DNA of 64,000 nucleotides from Candidatus Methanomethylophilaceae archaeon (GCA_944320495.1 CALUHR010000008.1:1-64000), one strand, 5' to 3'; numbered from the stretch's first letter, positions 45,075 to 54,782 are shown. Translations and numbers: made by a program. Notes: generated by a model not told the origin, from the sequence alone.

Positions 45075-46331
45075 ATGTGGCAGCAAGTCAACGAGGACTT
45101 CTGGAAGGAGAACCGCGAATCCAAGGTCGGACAGGTCGAGGACACCGTCCGCGAGATCGTCGAAAACGTCAGGCAGAACGGCGACAAGGCCCTCAGGGAG
45201 CTGGCGAAGAAGTTCGACAAGGTCGACCTGGGTGAGATCGCGGTGACCCGCGAAGAGATCGAGGCCGCCTACGAGCAGGTGAAGCCCGAACTCGTGGAGG
45301 AGCTCGAGAACGCTGCATTCAACATCGAGAGGTTCCACAGGATGCAGATGCCCGCAGGCCTCTGGCTCACCGAGGTCGAGCCCGGCATCACCCTCGGGGT
45401 CAAGTCCACCCCCCTCGAGAGGGTCGGATGCTACATCCCCGGAGGGCGCGCGTCCTATCCCAGCACCGTGCTCATGACCGCCATCCCCGCCAAGGTCGCG
45501 GGCGTCGACGAGGTCATCATGTGCACCCCCGCACCGATCAACCCCCTCACCCTCGTGGCCGCCGACATCGCCGGCGTCGACGAGATCTACAAGTCCGGAG
45601 GCGCCCAGGCCATCGCCGCCATGGCCCTCGGTACCGAGAGCATCGAGCCCGTTCAGAAGATCGTCGGGCCCGGCAACGTGTTCGTCACCGGCGCCAAGAT
45701 GATGCTCCGCAACACCGTCGACATCGACTTCCCCGCCGGCCCCTCCGAGATCGGCGTCCTCGCAGACGAGACCGCCGTGCCCGAGTACGTGGCCTCCGAC
45801 CTCATCGCCCAGGCGGAGCACGACCCGTCCTCCGCCAGCCTGCTGGTCACCAGCGACCCCGACCTCCCCGACAGGATCTGGGAGATCATGGAGGGCATGA
45901 TCGAGAAGGCCCCCAGGAGGGAGATCATCGAGAAGGCCATGAACAACTCCGGCTACATCATCGCCGAGGACATGGACCTCGCCATCGAGATCATGAACGG
46001 CATCGCCCCCGAGCACCTGTCCATCCAGGTCCGCGACCCGCTGGACGTCCTCGGCAAGGTCAGGAACGGCGGTTCCATCTTCGTCGGACCCTACACCCCG
46101 GTCGCCGCCGGCGACTACGCATCCGGGACCAACCACGTCCTGCCCACGTCCGGCCACGCCGCAACCTGCTCCGGCCTGAACGTCCACCACTTCATGAAGA
46201 CCTCCACCGTCCAGATGCTCTCCAAGGAGGGGCTGGCCGTTCTCGCGCCGACCATCGAGACCCTGGCCACCGCTGAGGGCCTGCACGCCCACTGCGAATC
46301 GGTCAAGATCAGGAAGCCGGAGGAGGAGTGA
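45075..46331 (+). CDS. hisD: Histidinol dehydrogenase
   Basis: 418 residues with family blocks GCYIPGGRASYPSTVLMTAI, KIVGPGNVFVTGAK, QAEHDPSSAS (zinc ligands Gln and His), IAPEHLSIQ (catalytic Glu-His) and SGHAATCSGL. It carries out the last two oxidations of histidine synthesis. No other his gene is nearby. It is followed four bases later by ppk. Confidence 0.97.
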   Translation: MWQQVNEDFWKENRESKVGQVEDTVREIVENVRQNGDKALRELAKKFDKVDLGEIAVTREEIEAAYEQVKPELVEELENAAFNIERFHRMQMPAGLWLTEVEPGITLGVKSTPLERVGCYIPGGRASYPSTVLMTAIPAKVAGVDEVIMCTPAPINPLTLVAADIAGVDEIYKSGGAQAIAAMALGTESIEPVQKIVGPGNVFVTGAKMMLRNTVDIDFPAGPSEIGVLADETAVPEYVASDLIAQAEHDPSSASLLVTSDPDLPDRIWEIMEGMIEKAPRREIIEKAMNNSGYIIAEDMDLAIEIMNGIAPEHLSIQVRDPLDVLGKVRNGGSIFVGPYTPVAAGDYASGTNHVLPTSGHAATCSGLNVHHFMKTSTVQMLSKEGLAVLAPTIETLATAEGLHAHCESVKIRKPEEE

Positions 46332-46335
46332 TCCC

Positions 46336-48438
46336 ATGGCGGGCCGCACCACGAAGAGGGCCCCCGCGGACGAGACCCCTGCGGCCCCCGATCTCTACGA
46401 CTCCAAGTACTACATCAACAGGGAGCTGTCGTGGCTCGAGTTCAACAGGAGGTGCCTCGAGGAGGCCAAGGACGCCTCCAACCCCCTGCTGGAGAGGGTG
46501 AAGTTCCTGGCGATATGCTACGGGAACCTGGACGAGTTCTACATGATCCGCGTCCCCGGGATCATCGCCAAGACCCCCATACCCGGACCGGACTACCTAA
46601 CGATCAACTACAACACCCTGATGCAGCAGGTCTCCGAGACCGTGCAGAAGCTCGTCTTCGAGTACTCCGACTGCTGGAACGGGATCAAGACGGAGCTCGC
46701 CGAGGCGGGCATCGTCATCAGCAAGGTGGAGCAGCTCTCGCCCGACCAGCAGGCCTGGGTGGCCGGGTTCTACAAGCAGAGGGTCCACCCCCTGCTGACC
46801 CCGCTGGCACTGGACGTGAGCCACCCGTTCCCGTTCATCTCCAACAACTCGCTGAACATCGCGGTGAGGATGTACGACAAGAACCACGAACAGCTGTTCG
46901 CCCGTGTCAAGGTCCCCGTCGGCGTCCTCCCCAGGTTCGTGCGGGTCCCCTCCACAAAGGGCGAGCAGTACGTCCTCCTGGAGGACATCCTGGAGAACCA
47001 CATCTCCTCGCTGTTCCCCGGCCTCGACGTGGTGGGTGCGTACATGTTCCGCGTCACACGCAACGCGGATGTGAAGGTCACGATCGACGAGGCCTGCGAC
47101 TTCATGACCGCGGTCGAGGAGTCCCTCGAGGACAGGGACATCGGGTTCCCCGTCAGGATGGCCGTCGAGCGCACCATGCCGCCGGAGATGGTCAAACTGT
47201 TCGCCAGGAACCTGAAGCTCAGCGACCTCCAGGTCCACAGGACCGACGCCATCAGCCTCGGGGACCTGTGGGAGCTCGTGGGCCTGGACTATCCGAAGAT
47301 GAAGGACAAGCCCTTCGAGCCCTACACCCCGCCGGAGCTGGCCGAGGGGATGGACATATTCGAGTCCATCAAGGACAGGGACTGGATCCTGTTCCACCCC
47401 TACGAATCGTTCCAGACCATCGTCCGCTTCATCACCACATCCGCCGAGGACCTAAACGTCCAGAGCATCAAGATCTGCCTGTACAGGATCGGCAAGGACC
47501 CGTCCCTGGTGAAGGCGCTGATGCGCGCCAAGGAGAACGGCAAGACGGTCTCGGTCCTGATGGAGCTCCGCGCCAAGTTCGACGAGAGCAACAACATCCT
47601 GTGGGCCAGGGAGATGGAGAAGATCGGCGTGCACGTGGTCTACGGTCCGGTGAACCTGAAGGTCCACTCCAAGCTCCTCCAGGTCGTCCGCCTCGAGGGG
47701 GAGAAGCTCGTCCGCTACACGCACATGAGCTCGGGCAACTACAACTCGTCCACCGCCAAGCAGTACGGGGACATCTCGTTCCTGACCGCCAACCCGGAGA
47801 TCGGGGAGGACGTGGGGGAGCTGTTCAACGCCCTGACCGGATACTTCGGACCCAGGATGTACACGCATCTGCTGGTGGCTCCGCTGACACTTAAGAGCTC
47901 CCTGATCGAGAAGATCGAGCGCGAGATAGAGGTGTGCAGGACCACCGGAAGCGGGTACATCGCCATGAAGGCGAACGGGCTGATCGACTCGGACATCATC
48001 GCCGCGCTCTACAAGGCGTCCAACGCCGGCGTCCGCATCGACCTCAACATCCGCGGACTCTGCTGCCTACGCCCGGGGATCCCCGGTGTCTCGGAGAACA
48101 TCAGGGTCACCAGCATCGTGGACAGGTTCCTCGAGCACTCGAGGATCTACTACTTCGAGAACGGCGGCCATCCGGAGATGTACATGGGATCATCGGACAT
48201 GATGCCCAGGAACCTACTGGCCAGGGTGGAGGTGCTGTTCCCCGTGCTGGACCAGGACATGCTCGCCCACATAAGGGACGACATCCTGAGGATCCATCTC
48301 AGCGACAACGTGAAGGCACGCGAGCTTCTGCCCGACGGCACCTACAGGCTCGTCCAGAGGCCGGAGGGCGAGAAGAGGATGAGATCCCAGAAGTGGTTCC
48401 TCGACCACAGGGGATGCTGGCATGGAACAGAGGACTGA
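46336..48438 (+). CDS. ppk: Polyphosphate kinase 1
   Basis: 700 residues with the complete PPK1 layout. The N-terminal YINRELSWLEFNRRCLEEA and NLDEFYMIRVPG lead into two PLD-like catalytic domains. His444 in KVHSKLLQV is the phosphorylated histidine, and His601 in EHSRIYYFENGG the second conserved one. It makes polyphosphate from ATP. It overlaps ppx by 17 bases, so synthesis and breakdown enzymes are made together. Confidence 0.96.
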   Translation: MAGRTTKRAPADETPAAPDLYDSKYYINRELSWLEFNRRCLEEAKDASNPLLERVKFLAICYGNLDEFYMIRVPGIIAKTPIPGPDYLTINYNTLMQQVSETVQKLVFEYSDCWNGIKTELAEAGIVISKVEQLSPDQQAWVAGFYKQRVHPLLTPLALDVSHPFPFISNNSLNIAVRMYDKNHEQLFARVKVPVGVLPRFVRVPSTKGEQYVLLEDILENHISSLFPGLDVVGAYMFRVTRNADVKVTIDEACDFMTAVEESLEDRDIGFPVRMAVERTMPPEMVKLFARNLKLSDLQVHRTDAISLGDLWELVGLDYPKMKDKPFEPYTPPELAEGMDIFESIKDRDWILFHPYESFQTIVRFITTSAEDLNVQSIKICLYRIGKDPSLVKALMRAKENGKTVSVLMELRAKFDESNNILWAREMEKIGVHVVYGPVNLKVHSKLLQVVRLEGEKLVRYTHMSSGNYNSSTAKQYGDISFLTANPEIGEDVGELFNALTGYFGPRMYTHLLVAPLTLKSSLIEKIEREIEVCRTTGSGYIAMKANGLIDSDIIAALYKASNAGVRIDLNIRGLCCLRPGIPGVSENIRVTSIVDRFLEHSRIYYFENGGHPEMYMGSSDMMPRNLLARVEVLFPVLDQDMLAHIRDDILRIHLSDNVKARELLPDGTYRLVQRPEGEKRMRSQKWFLDHRGCWHGTED

Positions 48439-49996
48439 CACCGAGACCGTAGGCTTCATCGACGTCGGCACCAACTCCATCCATCTGCTGGTGGTCAGGT
48501 TCTATCCTGACACCTCCGGGACGCCCATATTCCAGGACAAGGAGTCCGTGAGGCTGGGCAAGAGCCTGTACAGCACCGGGCGCATCACCCCCGAGGCGGT
48601 GGAGAAGAGCGCCCTGGTCGTATCGAGGTTCGCCCGGATATCCAGAGGCCTCGGCGCAGACCGCGTGATCGCGTTCGCGACCTGCGCGGCCAGGGAGGCC
48701 GCCAACCGCCAGGAGCTCATCGACGCCGTCTCCAAGGATGTGGAGCTGAAGGTAATCCCCGGCACCGAGGAGGCCAGGCTGATCGCCCTGGGCGTATTCG
48801 GGGACCAGGGGCCGGCTGAGCGCACAGTCGAGATCGACATCGGCGGGGGCAGCACCGAGGTCATCGTCCGCGAGAAGGGCGAGGACATCTTCCTCGACAG
48901 CCTCAGCATGGGCGCGGTCCGCTACAACTACTCCCTCAACATCGACTGCTCCGGACCCGTGAGCCAGGAGCAGTACTCCATGATACTCCGCACCGTCGAC
49001 ATATCGTCGTACCACGCGGTGAACAAGGTCCGCGCCCTCGGCTTCCGCAGAGCGGTGGGATCCTCCGGGACGCTCATGTCCATAGCCGACATGTGCGCCG
49101 CCCGCAGGGGAGACGGGGACGCCTCGTACTTCACCCGCAAGGAGCTCCGCTCACTGATGCAGGACCTCTGTCCCATGACCGCCGAGGAGCGCCTCAGGGT
49201 CCCGGGCATGGGGAAGACGAGATCGGACATCATCATCCCCGGAGGGGCGATAGCAGAGGAGCTGATGTCCCTTTTCGGCATATCCAGGATGGACATAAGC
49301 CCGGACGGGCTCAAGCAGGGGATGATGCTGGACCATCAGCTCTCCCACGGGTACACCGTATTCGGTGCCAGGCAGTCCTCCGTGCGCGCCCTGGCCCACA
49401 GGTGCCAGTACGACCGCCGCCATGCCGAGACCGTCGAGCGCAACGCCATGTCCCTCTTCGACCAGTCGAGGGAGCTGGGAATGCACGACCTCGGCCCGCA
49501 GTGGAGGAGCCTGCTCTCCTGCGCGTGCATACTGCACGACATAGGCGAGCTAATCAGCTACTCCAACCACAACGTGCTGTCCCAGGTCATCATCGAGAAG
49601 GCCGACCTCCAGGGGTTCACCTGCGAGGAGATCGCGGCCATGGGTCTCATGGTCAGGTTCCACCACAAGAAGTTCCCCGGCCCGAAGGACTCCCGCCTGG
49701 CGGGCATGTCCAGGGAGGACGCCACAGCCGTCAGGGTGTGCGCCATGCTGCTCAAGATGGCGGACGTCATGGACCGCCACAGGAACAACTCGGTCCGCAG
49801 CGCGCGCATGAGGATAGACGGGGGGCGTCTCATCCTATCGCTCTCCGCCGATGAGGACCCCAGCATGGAGATCTGGAGCCTCGAGCGCATCCGCCCCGAC
49901 TTCCAGAAGCTCTTCGGTCTGGACCTCGTGCCCGTCTCCGTAGATCCGATGACACCCGTCCCGTCTCGGAACGGGGCCGGAACATCCCCGGAATGA
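48422..49996 (+). CDS. ppx: Exopolyphosphatase Ppx/GppA with HD domain
   Basis: 524 residues. The ASKHA ATPase-fold motifs are GFIDVGTNSIHLLVVRF, ATCAAREAANRQE and EIDIGGGSTEVIV. The C-terminal 200 residues are an HD-type domain (CILHDIGELISYSNHN), as in long bacterial Ppx enzymes. It releases phosphate from polyphosphate ends or hydrolyses pppGpp; the polyphosphate role is favoured by the overlap with ppk. Confidence 0.93.
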   Translation: MEQRTDTETVGFIDVGTNSIHLLVVRFYPDTSGTPIFQDKESVRLGKSLYSTGRITPEAVEKSALVVSRFARISRGLGADRVIAFATCAAREAANRQELIDAVSKDVELKVIPGTEEARLIALGVFGDQGPAERTVEIDIGGGSTEVIVREKGEDIFLDSLSMGAVRYNYSLNIDCSGPVSQEQYSMILRTVDISSYHAVNKVRALGFRRAVGSSGTLMSIADMCAARRGDGDASYFTRKELRSLMQDLCPMTAEERLRVPGMGKTRSDIIIPGGAIAEELMSLFGISRMDISPDGLKQGMMLDHQLSHGYTVFGARQSSVRALAHRCQYDRRHAETVERNAMSLFDQSRELGMHDLGPQWRSLLSCACILHDIGELISYSNHNVLSQVIIEKADLQGFTCEEIAAMGLMVRFHHKKFPGPKDSRLAGMSREDATAVRVCAMLLKMADVMDRHRNNSVRSARMRIDGGRLILSLSADEDPSMEIWSLERIRPDFQKLFGLDLVPVSVDPMTPVPSRNGAGTSPE

Positions 49997-50056
49997 GCCT
50001 CGGACCCGCTCCGGACGGGCGAAAAAGGACAGATTCAAATAATCCAGCAGGGATAG

Positions 50057-50107
50057 GGAATCAGAGTGGAAGCCGGTCCCCTTGCATGGAAGAGATTCCA
50101 AACCGGC
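50057..50107 (+). promoter_or_regulatory. Leader with interleaved stems (possible pseudoknot)
   Basis: GGAATC (50057-50062) pairs with GATTCC (50094-50099), and GCCGGT (50072-50077) pairs with ACCGGC (50102-50107). Both are perfect 6-bp stems in the interleaved order of an H-type pseudoknot or a two-state switch. The region is 45 bases upstream of the nreA start. A TATA-like CAAATAATC is at 50036-50044, close enough that the first stem may be partly cut by the transcription start. Confidence 0.4.
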
Positions 50108-50151
50108 CTCTACTTACCTTCACATCCCGCCTTCATCAGCGGACGTGATGG

Positions 50152-51438
50152 ATGGGGGATCTCATGGTGACGGGCACGGCATTCTTCGAAGCGGCCGCCG
50201 CCTACAACGATGCACCGGTGAAGAGCGGATTGTGCTCCATATGCAAGGGCGCCCACAGGCTGTGCGGCAAGGACCGCTGCCCCCTGATGATCAAGTTCTA
50301 CTCGCAGCAGAAGACCCGGCCGCTCATAGACGCCAAGGACCTGGCCGGCTCAAGCCCACCGTCCGTCTTCGTGGGACGCTACGGATACCCGAAGGTGGAC
50401 ATCGGACCCCTGGTCCCGCCGGAGTTCGGTGACACCTCCGTAATGGGGAGACCTGAGATGTGGGTCGGGAAGTCGATAGACGAGATCGTCGACATGCGCT
50501 TCCGCCTGGTGAGGGGGAAGTACCGCATCGACGCCACCGACTTCGCGAAGTACGGGCGCATGGTGGACGCGGTCCAGGAGGTGGCGCTGACCGAGCGCCC
50601 CATAGACATAGAGACCACCTTCTCCCAGAAGCCCCGCGGCAGGGTCGTCCTGGACGATGACATCGAGCCCTTCGGTCCTTCGGCCAGGATGGAGGCCATG
50701 TCCATAGGCAACGGGAGGTTCGAGAGGAACCTGGAGAGGTCGTTCTACGACACCGACATGCGCGCCGTGGACGCCGTGGTGTCGGCGTACAGGGGAGGGA
50801 CCCTGATCTCCGAGATCCAGAAGGCCTTCTCTGTTGGAACGATGGGGACCGGCAAGCGCAGGCGCTTCGTCCCCACCAGATGGAGCATCACCGCCGTCGA
50901 CGACATCATAGGCAAGGACCTGCTGAAGACCACCAGGTGGAACCCGACCATCGACGACTTCAGGCTCTACCTCTGGGAGGAGCTGGACAACAGGTGGGCC
51001 ATCCTCCTGATGCCCTGCACCTGGAGGTTCGAGCTCATAGAGGCGTGGTATCCCAACACCACCTGGAACCCCACCGGGAAGACCATAGACGTCATCCACG
51101 ACAGCGAGTTCTTCGACGGCAGGACGGAGTACGCCCACATCGGAGGATGCTACTACGCGTCAAGGATGGCGGTCAACGAGCTGCTCATTAAAGAGGGGAG
51201 GACCGCAGGTGCCGTCATCATGAGGGAGGCCCATCCCGGATACGTTATGCCCGTCGGGGTCTGGAACGTCAGGGAGAACGTCCGCGCCGCTCTGAAGACG
51301 GAGCCCCTCCATTTCGAGACCTACGACCAGGCGATGACCCGTGTGGAGCAGATGATGGACATCAAGCGCGACGGATGGATCGCCAACTCCGACGTGATGA
51401 GGGACTGGCTCGTCCAGAGGAGGATTGAGGACTATTAC
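50152..51438 (+). CDS. nreA: Archaeal DNA repair protein NreA
   Basis: About 429 residues. A four-cysteine zinc motif (LCSICKGAHRLCGKDRCPL) is at the N-terminus, followed by the Nre core with FVGRYGYPKVDIGPL, TRWSITAVDDIIG and EREAHPGYVMP-like REAHPGYVMPVGVWN. The last residues QRRIEDYY match the PCNA-interacting motif with which NreA proteins end. A stop should follow, but the frame stays open to 52473 across the radical SAM gene. ATG 50164, behind GGGGGATC, is an alternative start. NreA acts with PCNA in repair of DNA damage. Confidence 0.88.
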
Positions 51439-52228
51439 CGACACGACCCTCGGCGACTTCTCCGGAGAGAGGCTGGAATGGGACGGTCCTTTCCGGATAG
51501 TGGAGTGCGGCAGGGCGCTGTCCCCATCCGGGCTGGACGAGATGGACTACGCCCTGAACCCCTACGGGGGATGCGAGCACGGCTGCATCTACTGCTACGC
51601 CCCGGGACACACCCATTCGGATCTCGCGGGATGGAGGGTCGTCCGCGTCAAGAGGAACGTGATCGACAGGCTGTCCAGGGAGCTGCCCTTCGCGGACGGT
51701 ATAATCGGCATAGGCACGGTCACCGATCCGTACCAGGCCGCAGAGGGCAGGTTCCGCCTGACCAGGGGATGCCTGGAGGTCCTGGCCTCGAGGGGCCGGA
51801 GGATCCACATCCACACCAAATCGGACCTCGTCCTCCGCGACATCGACATCCTGTCGGGGATGGACTGCGTCGTCGGGATCACGTTCACCGGCGTCGATCC
51901 GAGGGTCTCGAAGATGACCGAGCCAGGCGCCCCGCTGCCCGAGGCGAGGCTCCGGGCGATCACCGGCCTCTTGGACGGCGGGGTGCGGACGTACGCCCTG
52001 GTCGCCCCCACCATGTCGACCGCCGAGGGGCACGAGGCGGAGATCATCGATGCCCTCCGTTCCACGGGGGTCCGCCGCGTATACGTGGAACCCCTCAACC
52101 TCAGGCTTGTGGACACCACGCGTCTCGACAGGATGGGCATAACCCCGTCCCCCAAGGCTGTCGCGGAGATGGCCAGACTCTGCCGCGAGGCTGGCATCCT
52201 GGGCATGGGCGTGGTTCGTCGATATTGA
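51425..52228 (+). CDS. Radical SAM protein, spore photoproduct lyase-like
   Basis: 267 residues. The cluster cysteines Cys50, Cys54 and Cys57 are in GGCEHGCIYCYAPGHTH, whose CxxxCxxC is followed by Tyr-Ala-Pro, typical of the SPL-like (Rv2578c) radical SAM group. GIGTVTDPYQAAEGRFRLTR and VGITFTGVDPRVSK are further markers. The start is a TTG that overlaps the nreA end by 14 bases. Some members repair DNA photoproducts, and the pairing with NreA suggests repair; the substrate is not proven. Confidence 0.85.
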   Translation: MRTITDTTLGDFSGERLEWDGPFRIVECGRALSPSGLDEMDYALNPYGGCEHGCIYCYAPGHTHSDLAGWRVVRVKRNVIDRLSRELPFADGIIGIGTVTDPYQAAEGRFRLTRGCLEVLASRGRRIHIHTKSDLVLRDIDILSGMDCVVGITFTGVDPRVSKMTEPGAPLPEARLRAITGLLDGGVRTYALVAPTMSTAEGHEAEIIDALRSTGVRRVYVEPLNLRLVDTTRLDRMGITPSPKAVAEMARLCREAGILGMGVVRRY

Positions 52229-52621
52229 GAACCATTATGAATCGCGATCGTTTCAATCAGACATCTGGGAATTGCGCCATTGCCTTCAGATTGCGAGGGT
52301 CGGAAGGGTTCCTCGATGGACTGGAGAACGGCGATGGAGTTCGTGGGCGCCACTTACGAACTGATCATCCTGTGCTTCGCCTATGGTTCCCCGAACCACT
52401 CCGCCCAGTGTGCCAGAGGGGATTGGGCTGTTGCACGGCCAGATCTCCATGGTCTCCATGTACTACATGTTGAGGACGATCAAACCCTGCTGTTCTTCAA
52501 GATCTCTGACCATCTCGGCAGGAATCCGGCCACCGTAAAGATCCCCCGGTCTCGATATACGGGTGTTTCGCCCCAAGAGGTGTAAGAAGGGAACGACCGA
52601 CAGATCGCCGCCGGCCAGTTT
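52229..52621. other. Intergenic region without recognisable gene
   Basis: Both strands have short open frames, but none shows a domain or a ribosome binding site. The composition is less GC-rich and there are scattered stops in all frames. It borders a decayed NTF2-like gene, so it is probably degenerate DNA of the same cluster. Confidence 0.5.
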
Positions 52622-52989
52622 TCAGTGTATGCGATCAATCCTCGAGACGATCTTCCACTCGCCGTTTTTACAGGCATTTCCGTGAAGGGCGGAGCATTCA
52701 TCTCTACATTGTAATGCGCGCGAACGCGGCCGAGCCCTCGATTTCAAGGACATCAATGCACGTCATCGCATCGGGAACCGCCCAGGTCTTGTCCACCGAG
52801 TCGAAGAGAGATTGCATGAATCCCCGGCAAGCTCCCCGTTCACGTAGCCTCAAAACCGCCTCCTGGTCAAACGTTTTCCCGAGGAGGGTGGTGTCACAGC
52901 CCCTTCATCCGTCGGAGTAAAATCTGCATTGCCTTCACGACTTCCTCGAAGTCCGATATCTTGTCCGAATCCATCACCTTCGTATCCAT
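52622..52989 (-). pseudogene. Decayed NTF2/SnoaL-like gene
   Basis: Fragments in successive frames reconstruct a SnoaL-type protein related to the intact gene at 54317: MDTKVMDSDKISDFEEVVKA, then TFDQEAVL, GYVNGELAGDS, MQSLFDSVDKTWAVPDAMTC and IDVLEIEGSAAFARITM, a TAG, and NGEWKIVSRIDRIH before TGA. At least four frame changes and an internal TAG and TGA are needed. The start (52989) follows a flavoprotein gene, as the intact NTF2 gene neighbours a flavoprotein, so a two-gene cassette was duplicated and one copy decayed. Confidence 0.65.
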
Positions 52990-53671
52990 GCTGACTAATA
53001 GGATTCAGGTGACACGCGGGGTGCAGGGCACACCCGCATCGTTCGCTTGGCGGCATGATGAAGTGCGTCCAGAGGTGGGGCTCATAGACGGGCTTCTCGG
53101 TTCCCGCCATCCTTCCGGCGTTGATGCACTTCAGGAGCCACGCCATGTTCTGGGCGAGCGTGCGCATGGTCTGCAGCCCCTCCTCGTCCCTGCGGACGTC
53201 TTCGGGGGTGAAGCCATGGACCTGGTTCCAGTATTGTGATGGGACCAGCGGCATGTTGCAGATCGTGAAGTACTTGTTCAGGCGGTCGAAGGCCGCGGAA
53301 GCCCCGCCCCTGCGGCAGGACACGACAGATGCTCCGAGCTTGCCGGCCATCCTCGCCGCATTGGAATAGAAGAACCTGTCCGCGAATGCGCAGACCTGAC
53401 CAGACGGGCCAGCGTAGTACACAGGCGAGCCCAGAACGATTGCGTCGAACTCGTCCAGCCTCTCCGCCAGGACGTTGACGTCGTCCTTGATCGAGCACCT
53501 GCCCTTCTTGGCGCAGTATCCGCAGTCCCTGCATCCAGCGGTGTCGTTCTTGATGTGATAAATCTCCGACTCGACGCCCTCCTTGGTGAGTGTTTCCGCA
53601 ATCTCCTTCAGGGCGGTGTAGGTGCAGCCGTGCTCCTTGGGGCTGCCGTTGATAAGTAGAACCTTTGCCAT
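52850..53671 (-). CDS. NADPH-dependent FMN reductase family flavoprotein
   Basis: The domain covers the first ~200 residues: KVLLINGSPKEHGCTYTALK is the FMN phosphate loop, GSPVYYAGPSGQVCAFADRF the flavin-ring loop, and CRDCGYCAKKGRC a Cys cluster like the iron-sulfur flavoproteins. The domain normally ends around the WTHFIM position. The last ~70 residues overlap the NTF2-like pseudogene and look like run-on. The ATG at 53671 is chosen by homology. It would reduce flavins, quinones or nitro compounds. Confidence 0.82.
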   Translation of the reverse strand: MAKVLLINGSPKEHGCTYTALKEIAETLTKEGVESEIYHIKNDTAGCRDCGYCAKKGRCSIKDDVNVLAERLDEFDAIVLGSPVYYAGPSGQVCAFADRFFYSNAARMAGKLGASVVSCRRGGASAAFDRLNKYFTICNMPLVPSQYWNQVHGFTPEDVRRDEEGLQTMRTLAQNMAWLLKCINAGRMAGTEKPVYEPHLWTHFIMPPSERCGCALHPACHLNPISQHGYEGDGFGQDIGLRGSREGNADFTPTDEGAVTPPSSGKRLTRRRF

Positions 53672-53767
53672 AGTATCGCTCCGATTGGGCCGAATGGCCA
53701 TACTGCGTCCCCAAATCGAGGACTGATAAGAACCCGCCATCCGAAGACAGCGAGGTCTGGTTTGTTA

Positions 53768-54313
53768 TCAAATGGATGCTCCCAGCTTCCTGGCCTCGTC
53801 CAGGTCACCGTGACCCTTGATGTCCCCTACGGCCATGACGCCGCCGCAAAGTACCTTCCCCAGGCTCTTCCAGCCCAGGTGGCGTATGAGGTTGTCATAG
53901 TAGTTCACGACCTCGTCGAAGCCGTCGCCCTCGGCCGCCATGAGAAGGACGCATTCCTTCACCGGGTTCCTGTAGTCCGGGTTGCACTCCGCCACCGCGA
54001 ACAGACGGTCGAACGCCGTCCTGAGCTGACCGCTGAGGTTCCAGTAGTACAACGGGGATGCCAGGACGACGACGTCCGTGGCCTTGTAGGCCGGATAGAT
54101 GTCGTCCATCCCGTCCCTCTGGATGCACGGGTGGTCCGGGTCCTTCCCGCCGCAGAAGCATCCGCGACAGCCGTGGATGTCCATCCCCTGGAGGAAGAAC
54201 GTCTCGACGGTGTTGCCTGCGCCCTCCGCGCCTTCGGTGAACGCCGTGATGAGCTCGGATGTGTTGCCGTTCCTCCTGGGGCTCCCGTTGAGAACAACGA
54301 TCTTCTTTGCCAT
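53768..54313 (-). CDS. Flavodoxin-fold FMN reductase
   Basis: 181 residues: IVVLNGSPRRNGNTSELI is the FMN phosphate loop and LASPLYYWNLSGQLRTAFDR the flavin loop. The cysteine cluster here is GCRGCFCGGKDPDHPC. It starts three bases after the NTF2-like gene's stop (both minus strand), so the two form an operon controlled by the region at 54757-54844. Confidence 0.88.
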   Translation of the reverse strand: MAKKIVVLNGSPRRNGNTSELITAFTEGAEGAGNTVETFFLQGMDIHGCRGCFCGGKDPDHPCIQRDGMDDIYPAYKATDVVVLASPLYYWNLSGQLRTAFDRLFAVAECNPDYRNPVKECVLLMAAEGDGFDEVVNYYDNLIRHLGWKSLGKVLCGGVMAVGDIKGHGDLDEARKLGASI

Positions 54314-54316
54314 GTG

Positions 54317-54703
54317 TCACCCCTTCTTGATCGTGTCCGAGTTCTGGTTGTAGACCTTGGCTACGCACTTCCACTCGCCGTCTATCTTGATCATCATCAG
54401 GAAATCGCTGAAGTCGATGCGTCCTCCCCAGTTGTCCTCCAGGACGCGGACGATTGCCACGGTCTCCTCGATACAGAGGACGTCTATCCTGGCCTTGTAC
54501 CCGGGGTCCGCGCCGACGGTGTCGATGTTGTCATACAGGTTCTGGATGGGGCCGTGCTCGAGTCTCCCGTCTAGGAACCCGAACATGACGGCCTCGGGGT
54601 AGAAGAGCTCCTTGGCGGGCGTGCTATTGCCCGAGCCGACGCTCTCGACGAACTTCTCTGCCGCTCTCTCCACCGCATAGTACTCGCTCATGTCAGATCT
54701 CAT
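54317..54703 (-). CDS. NTF2/SnoaL-like protein
   Basis: 128 residues of the cone-shaped NTF2-like fold: YYAVERAAEKFVESVGSGN, LFYPEAVMFGFLDGRL and the C-terminal FSDFLMMIKIDGEWKCVAKV. Proteins of this type bind or convert small ligands; the partner here is a flavoprotein. ATG 54703 has a GAGGGGATC site; ATGs at 54724 and 54691 are alternatives. A TATA box is at 54757-54763. A broken paralogue lies at 52622. Confidence 0.82.
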   Translation of the reverse strand: MRSDMSEYYAVERAAEKFVESVGSGNSTPAKELFYPEAVMFGFLDGRLEHGPIQNLYDNIDTVGADPGYKARIDVLCIEETVAIVRVLEDNWGGRIDFSDFLMMIKIDGEWKCVAKVYNQNSDTIKKG

Positions 54704-54782
54704 TGCCGATCCCCTCAGCGACATGGTCGCTTTAGACAGACCATCTCTGGAAAGGATATAAGTCGCGCACTTTCGCGCACAT

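Noticed and set aside
44931..46352. 473-residue open frame antisense to hisD.
   Set aside because: Low-complexity Gly/Asp/Val composition and exact coincidence with hisD codon positions mark it as a shadow frame.
51439..52473. Continuation of NreA past its PCNA-binding end.
   Set aside because: NreA proteins end at this motif, and the overlapped radical SAM gene is complete.
52280..52585. 101-residue plus-strand open frame after the radical SAM gene.
   Set aside because: No ribosome site, promoter or recognisable domain, and it lies in a degenerate region.
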